From contig JAEVLN010000001.1 of NCBI GenBank assembly GCA_018350325.1, positions 3,399,501 to 3,463,500 on the forward strand: a DNA stretch of 64,000 bases, given 5' to 3'. Made by a program: the position numbers and the translations under genes. Each line of letters begins with the position of its first letter. The first letter of the stretch is position 1. Source of the stretch: Globodera rostochiensis (Eukaryota; Nematoda; Chromadorea; Rhabditida; Heteroderidae). The notes below the pieces were generated by a model. That model made no database searches, was not told the origin of the DNA, and saw nothing but the letters and a program-made list of their open reading frames with translations. Positions 58,343 to 64,000 of this stretch are shown in pieces.

Positions 58343-58432
58343 TTATTCTTCATTAATTTTATTTGGCTGTTTGGCATTTGTATCGTCAGATTCGCACCCA
58401 GGGGCACTTCCCGTGAACATGATAGCGGCCAG
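58343..58432 (-). CDS. Exon-like segment with FTGSxxGCESD motif, copy B
   Basis: Behind GCCCAACACCAG on the minus strand the frame reads LAAIMFTGSAPGCESDDTNA, then KQPNKINEE to a TAA. This would be a terminal exon, since no donor is visible. The FTGSxxGCESD core is shared with 52936-53012 (plus). A second minus frame opens at an upstream ATG (MCMPNTSWPLSCSREVPLGA) but lacks this support. No other similarity surrounds the motif, so the relation to copy A is older than the recent duplications, or coincidental. Confidence 0.35.
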   Translation of the reverse strand: MAAIMFTGSAPGCESDDTNAKQPNKINEE

Positions 58433-58459
58433 CTGGTGTTGGGCATACACATGTATTAA

Positions 58460-61210
58460 TAATTTGGTTTTGGCATCGAAACATTTTATTTTTACTAAGC
58501 TTAATAAAATTTAATAATAATATTAACATATTTTAAATCGTCTTTTGATTTGTGTTTTTGTAATGTTGTTTATATAAAGAATTTGATTAAAACTATTAGA
58601 TTATAATCAAAACGTTTACATATGTTAAAAATATTATATTGCCTAGTAACATAAATTATGAAAGTTGCCAAGACTCTTAAGATTAGCAAATATAATTTCT
58701 TAACAATTTTCAATAAGCTTCAAGCGTAAAGCCGACAGTTTATTAATGAATGGTCAATTTTATTTCTTGTCTTTTTCTCACTAATAGTTTTTAATAATTT
58801 TTAGACAATTGTAGTTAATTATTTTACTTCATCATATTGTATAATCTAGTTTACACTTTCTTTCCATATTTAACTTTACAAATTTTTTTACGAAGTTTAA
58901 TTATTTAACAAAACTAAATAAATTTTATATTAAAATTTAGAAACATTTTTAATATAAACTATTTTATATATAGCATATTGAGTCCTGGCTAGTGCTTTTC
59001 CATTTATCCAATCCTTAAGACCAAAGAGTGTAGGGAATGGTAGGGATATTGATTTGAATCCAAGGCTGGATCTATTTAAATATATCATTTCATTAAATGT
59101 TCCATCAAAGTATACTGATGTTTCAATTCACGATGTTTCAGATTAATTTACGCTCTTTAAGTAGAAATTTCTCTTTATTTTCACTAAAACAAATAAGCTT
59201 GTTTGATTTTAAATGTATAAAATATTTGTATATTTTTTAATTATTTGAAATCGGCTTCTTTTAGAATTTGGGCATTTTTACTATTTATTTTATTTTTTAA
59301 AAATTTAAATAAATTGTTTATGTATAACAAAATCCGCTTTTGTAATGTAGTTTTTGAATATTGATCAAACAATCTAAACAACTTTTTAAACTTTTCTTAG
59401 GTAATGAGTGGGGGTGGGGAATTTAAATATTTTTCAAAAAAGAACTTGCCAAAAAGACCGTGCCAGCGTTTGGTGAGAAGAATACTGTCGGTCCGATTGA
59501 AAGTAAAATCGTTACTTATCATCTGGTCGAAGAGCACACCATGAACCGTGACTCATCAAGAATTTTGATACTTTATTTAGTTTAAAATATATAGTATTAG
59601 CCAAGTTGTCGGCACTAAACTCGCCCAAGACTTAATTTGATCTGCTTTTGTTGAGAACCATAATTTACCTTGTAAAGGACAAAAATCTTCAAAAATAACA
59701 TCCTAGCTTTAAAATATATTAAATAAAATAAAGATACCGAATAAGTGAATGAAAAGCCCATGGTGTTTGGATCGATTAGAAAAAGAAACCAAAAAGATTA
59801 TCTAAATTATGGTGTCAGCTTTTTTTGGTCATGCGGGGGGAAGGGCGCGGAGCGCCCGACATTTTGATCAATTTTCACCAAAACCCTAAAGAATGCTGGC
59901 CCCGGTGGAAAACGGCTTTAAGTCGTCAAATGAGTTGGAAAATTGAGAACACTTTGGTCGATAAAAGTATGTATTGAACTAAAATTTGAGAAAACACTTT
60001 TAACGTATTCAAAGAATTTAACCGACAATGACCTTATTTTGTTTTTAATTAACAGTAATTTTTTATCAATTATTTTATTTATATATTTTCTAAATTTTGA
60101 AATGATTTAAAACTTTTCGCTTACACTTTGTTACAAATTTGGACTAAGTCCTTTAGCCTTGGGAATATTTGAGATATATTTCTTTATTCAAAATTATCGT
60201 GCTTATAAATATTACCGAATTCTAATTAACAAAAGTTTTTTATTTAAAATTGAAATTTTATTTAATTTTTACTATTTTGGCAACTTGAAGACTTTATAGA
60301 AACTCATTTATTTAAAGTTTTTGACATTTATTGAACTTAATTATTAAGCGTTTTTTAATTTTTGTTTATAGGTGAATAACAGTTATGCGGGTGACTCTAA
60401 ATTAAAATTTGTAATTTTATAAAAAGTTTAACGTTATGTTTTCTAATAATGAAAAGAGGGTTTAAATTTTCTTACAAAAACGATTCATGAAAAATTATAC
60501 AAACACCTAATATTTTATATTTTTTAAAGCGTTTATATATTAGGCATTTGTGTTCAAATTGTTTTGCTTTAATTATTATTTAAAAAATCTTTATTTCCTC
60601 GTAATTTTTAACGTTATGTAATTTTGTTAGGAATTCAAATTTCTTTTTATTAAATTAAAATTAAATATAATATATGTACAGTAAATTAATTTTAGTTCAA
60701 CGTTCATTTTTGTCAATAGTTGTAATTTTTTGTATTTTATTAGTCTTTTAGTGGTTTAGTCTTTTAACTGTCAATGCGTGGCGCCTTTGTGAGTTAGAAT
60801 AATTAACGATTGATTTTTCGAGTTATGTCTTTTAAATTCACACCAAGCGACCCCGAAGTGCCTTCGTCTTTTGAATTGTATAATAATAATTTTGATCAAT
60901 TTTTTTTTTAATATAAAACTCTATATAATGACAATTAAAGTAAGAAATTTTGATTTTTATTAACCTTTTCCGATAAAGATTTTTTGATATTTGTAATCAT
61001 AATTTATCTACTGCAATGAACCTGTTGTTGATATTTTTGGTTTTATCTTCACGAATTATTTTTGAATTTAAATATTTATGATTGTTGATTTTTTTTCTTA
61101 GCATTTTTTTGGATTTGCTCTAAACTTTTTTAAAATTGGGTTCTTTACAGTTAAATAATTTGTTTAAATAATAATATTAAATAATTCGAGGATGACACAG
61201 AAGTTAATAA
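58460..61210. other. AT-rich DNA, no gene supported
   Basis: AT-rich. Islets at about 59460-59560 and 59825-59930 are GC-richer; the second contains the hairpin gggcgcggagcgccc. Neither gives a bounded frame I could defend. Confidence 0.4.
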
Positions 61211-61212
61211 AT

Positions 61213-61557
61213 TCAACATTCATATAAGATATTACTTCCTTTTTTGTGCGTTTGATAACAAAGGGTTTTTAATAATTAAACTTTTAAATTCCGTTGGTTT
61301 TTTTATAGAAATTACTTTTTACGCTATTTAATTAAATACAAAGGTTTACTTTATGCTCTTTATGGAGTTATAAGTAATTATGCAAAACTATTTTTATATT
61401 ACAATCTAAATATCCTTTTTAAATTAAGTGTATTTTAACAGACTCGTAATTTGACTAAGCCACATTTAAATAGAACATATTCTTTAAGCAGAAACTGCAC
61501 GTCCCTGTCGCGATCTTTGATGACGAACACATGGAAAAAGACAGTGGTATTACCTGA
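61213..61557. repeat. Inverted copy of 23.83-24.19 kb
   Basis: Partner of 23830-24190, on the minus strand. The match stops at the acceptor-like TTCAG. Upstream of it (61560-61650) the similarity switches to 42895-42990, so this stretch is a mosaic. Confidence 0.88.
61483..61553 (-). CDS. Conserved exon-like segment, copy B
   Basis: Follows GGCTAAATTCAG on the minus strand. With two leading bases it reads NTTVFFHVFVIKDRDRD, then VQFLLK, 23 codons. It differs from copy A (23836-23912) mainly at synonymous sites and by a 6-base in-frame gap. After LLK the frame continues (EYVLFKCGLVKLRVC) to a stop; in copy A the sequence diverges there, so the exon probably ends near LLK. The plus strand reads LHVPVAIFDDEHMEKDSG but shows mostly amino-acid-changing differences against copy A. 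Function unknown. Confidence 0.42.
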
Positions 61558-61659
61558 ATTTAGCCATTGTTAAAAATGCATGAATCACTTATTCTTTGGG
61601 ATATTTTCGTTCACAAATTTTTGACTCTTTTCAATTCGATTGTTCGTTGTTTATATAAG

Positions 61660-62200
61660 TACTTTTTTATTTTGCCAAGAAATTTAATTTATTTGCTTTA
61701 TTTTTTCTTTATATTTTATTTACAGTTAAATTTAAAAAATAACTTTTAAAGATTTTATTAATTAAAATTTTACGTCGGATTTTTATTTTACTTTTTTATA
61801 TTTAAATTTTTGACGAAATTATTTTATAATTTTTTTTGAATAAATTTTTATTTACGCTTAAATTGTATTATCAAATATTTTTTATAATTTGTATTTTTAT
61901 TCTTTTGCTTTTGCACTTTATTGATCGTATGCGTAGGAGGTTTCTCTAAAAATCCGACAAAGTATCAGTCCGACATATCGGTGTCACAAAAATTGTAACT
62001 AACCCAATTACAAACAAATTTTTATTTATTAATTGACTGCAAATTTGACGTAGTTATTTATTTTAAGAAGCATTCATTAAATATGGGAAGGTGGAATGTT
62101 TTTTAACATGTCTGGGTTTAAGTAAATAAGACAATCATTTTTAAAACAATTTTTGAATTGTAATTATAATTTCAGTTTTTATAAACGTCATATTTTTATT
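61660..62200. other. AT-rich DNA, no gene seen
   Basis: AT-rich. A short spot at 61945-61990 (gtatcagtccgacatatcgg) has no bounded frame. Confidence 0.45.
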
Positions 62201-62209
62201 TATAAATAT

Positions 62210-63010
62210 ATAAAATAAATAATTTTTAGTTTTTTTGCTTTTATTTTGAAAGATTAACCGCATACATAATAACTCGATTCGAATTTATTTTAGTTATAAA
62301 AACGTTTTTTTTATAACTAAAATCAAGTTAATAATTTCAAGAGTTTTCTATTGCAACTATTTTAACAATAAATATCATTTTTAAAAATCTATTCTGTACC
62401 ATAGTCACAGAAATTGTAATCATAATTATTTATGTATAATTTATTACTTTAAAGTTCATGTCAGTTTATTCTGGGTTTTTAAAAATATGCACAACAAACA
62501 ACGATAAAATAAAATTTAGTTATTATTCGAGTTTGTCAATAGATGCAAATTATGTTTAGGATTTTTATATCAAAAAATTAATTCGAGTAATTTATTAGAA
62601 ATAAGAATTTATTTAAAATTAAAATGTTAGATTAATTTGTGAATTAAATTTGCACAGATACAAGAGTAATGTAGCTTCTTAACCTAACAAATGAAACCCA
62701 ATTTCAGAATTGGCCCAGGTCGGCGGGCACCGGCTTCCCAAAGAGCGCGCCACATTCGCAGTCACCAAATAATGCGACTTCCTTGATTTTTGTGTTCACT
62801 CGAGCGTATTAATGGTTTTCATAAATTGTTTTCATTGTTACACAAATAAATTTTGAGTTTTATTTGACTAACTTAATTTTGTGAGTTATGCTCAATATTC
62901 AATTTTAGTTTTTTTTAATCATCCCATTAATATCACTCAGTTCGATAATTATTTTTTTATTAGGCCTCAATATTAACATTAATTAATCCAAAGTTGTTTA
63001 GTTTTCAAAA
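62210..63010. repeat. Inverted copy of parts of 52.37-54.81 kb
   Basis: Partner of 52370-53100 and 54660-54805, joined here without the 1.5 kb between. Landmarks are ggtcggcgggcaccggcttc (62717-62736), ataatttgc/gcaaattat with atctattgata, and aactcgattcgaa (about 62270). Confidence 0.85.
62690..62815. other. Duplicated islet, partner of 52.55-52.65 kb
   Basis: Plus-strand borders TTGGCCCAG and CTCGAGC|GTATTAATGG match those of the partner. About 17 bases are missing relative to it, which breaks one reading or the other. The minus frame here is intact and reads ARVNTKIKEVALFGDCECGA, continuing LFGKPVPADLGQF to a stop. Confidence 0.35.
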
Positions 63011-63481
63011 TCTAATTTCATTTTGTTCAACAGCAATACGGTTCACAACAAAAGTATTTGCTTTATCAACTATTATCCATTTTTGTAAAAAAGTATTTAA
63101 CACTTTATAATTATTTGACTTATAAAGTAACATTTTTTGCATTAAAACATTTTATTTTGTTGAAAACATATGCATACCTTAAATTTTGTCTTAGTTTCGG
63201 ATTGAATTTCTATCCATAAAATTGCTATAGATTTTTCATGGAAAAATGGTAAAATATGGATTTATTCTCAAAAAAGCCTAAATATGGATTTATATGGACT
63301 AAAAAAGTCGCTCTAATTCAATAGACACAAGAAAGTTTTATAAACCAAAATTAATAACTTTCCTTTTAACTATTTAAAACCTCTAATTATTTGTTTAATA
63401 TTTTTCAAAAGTAAAACCAACAACCGCAGCATAAAATTTACCCAATTTTTCTTTTTTGCCAAGAAAAATGAATGGTTCTCT

Positions 63482-63497
63482 CCCCCCCCCCCCCCCC
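63482..63497 (+). repeat. Poly-C run
   Basis: About 16 C in a row following ctctc. The minus strand is therefore a long G run. Length is likely unstable or uncertain in reads. Confidence 0.9.
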
Positions 63498-63654
63498 GAT
63501 CAAATCAATGGGCATGGAGAAGCAAGCTCTGTCCGACCCGAGCTAAGCCGAGCCGATGAATTGTACCCCTGAGGGGAGGGGCAAAGGAAGCAGTTTTTTA
63601 AATAAAAAGTGTAATATTTCAATTACATACAAAAGATCATTTCAAAATTGGTTA

Positions 63655-63795
63655 AATTGGAAACTCGTGGTCTCGGGAGCTGATATATCGGGGATCGAGG
63701 TTGAAAGTCGTGGACTAGGGGTTTTCGGGTTGAAAAGTCGCGCGGGTTTTCTCGGGGTTGAAAAGTCGCGGACGCAGTTTCTTGGGTTGTCGTAG
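63655..63795 (+). repeat. Degenerate GTTGAAAAGTCGCG repeat
   Basis: ggttgaaagtcgtggac, gggttgaaaagtcgcg and ggggttgaaaagtcgcgga follow each other at roughly 30-base spacing, separated by tttctcggg-type spacers. The open plus frame 63556-63795 is a by-product of the repeat. Confidence 0.75.
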
Positions 63796-64000
63796 CTTTA
63801 TTATTTTTTATAAACTAATAAAAGAAAATTTATTTTTATCCTTTTACACCTTTTTATTAACATATTTTAATTTTAAAATATTTTGAAAATTCGCTTTTTT
63901 GTCAAAACTTTAAAAAAAAGTCCTAATAAAATTTCAAATAACATTGATTTGAAATCGAAAGATTTAATCTTAACTTAATCATTCATTCACTAAATGTCAT

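Noticed and set aside
63556..63795. 79-codon plus ORF with SRGLGVFGLKSRAGFLGVEK
   Set aside because: The apparent repeat protein is only the GTTGAAAAGTCGCG DNA repeat read in one frame.
1..64000. Scrambled germline genome of a ciliate (short coding pieces, inversions, Tc1-like elements)
   Set aside because: The duplicated pieces carry hundreds of bases of matching non-coding flank, and the fucosyltransferase has ordinary GT-AG introns. No consistent pointer repeats were seen. Segmental duplication explains the pattern better, though I did not test pointers exhaustively.
1..64000. One giant palindrome covering the window
   Set aside because: Inverted pairs (4/48, 11/55, 24/61, 52/63 kb) do not share one centre of symmetry; several increase in the same direction, so they are separate events.

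Overview
The window looks like a stretch of an AT-rich animal nuclear genome, most probably a nematode. By eye the DNA is roughly three quarters A+T. Three things point to a nematode: a 43-base GT-AG intron inside a glycosyltransferase family 10 (fucosyltransferase) remnant, short T-rich stretches ending in AG in front of coding-looking segments, and a compact intron-free gene for a secreted helix-turn-helix protein. This is inference. No rRNA or tRNA gene was recognised that would fix the lineage.

Layout. 1-1.2 kb: AT-rich DNA with one exon-like islet. 1.83-3.12 kb: a long fold-back Tc1/mariner-type element holding a broken transposase N-terminus. 3.6-9.4 kb: AT-rich DNA with exon-like islets and small ORFs, one with a CxxC motif. 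9.8-10.2 and 18.4-19.3 kb: arrays of a ~107-base tandem repeat; an inverted pair of the same unit lies at 24.8-25.05 kb. 19.3-24.6 kb: two pairs of direct duplications and a conserved exon-like segment at 23.84 kb. 30.45-31.25 kb: the best intact gene, a secreted protein with tandem helix-turn-helix units, on the minus strand. 31.6 kb: a 16-base minisatellite. 34.25-35.28 kb: the fucosyltransferase remnant. 36.96-37.47 kb: pieces of a hAT-type element and of the fold-back family. 47.2-48.06, 52.4-54.8 and 61.2-63.0 kb: blocks that recur elsewhere in inverted orientation, several around exon-like islets. 50.10-50.95 kb: a complete non-autonomous hAT-like element with a perfect 8-base target duplication. 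57.0-57.2 and 63.48-63.79 kb: G- or C-run and short-repeat DNA.

Coding content is therefore low: one convincing complete gene, one convincing gene remnant, one transposase remnant, and a series of islets of 60-190 bases, richer in G+C, that look like isolated exons. Two observations favour real coding in some islets: synonymous-biased differences and an in-frame indel between 23.84 kb (+) and 61.55 kb (-), and a shared FTGSxxGCESD peptide at 52.94 kb (+) and 58.43 kb (-). I could not assemble the islets into a named protein. They may be exons of genes with very long introns, or relics spread by segmental duplication. GC-richer DNA in an AT-rich background gives open frames on both strands, so single-islet calls carry low confidence.
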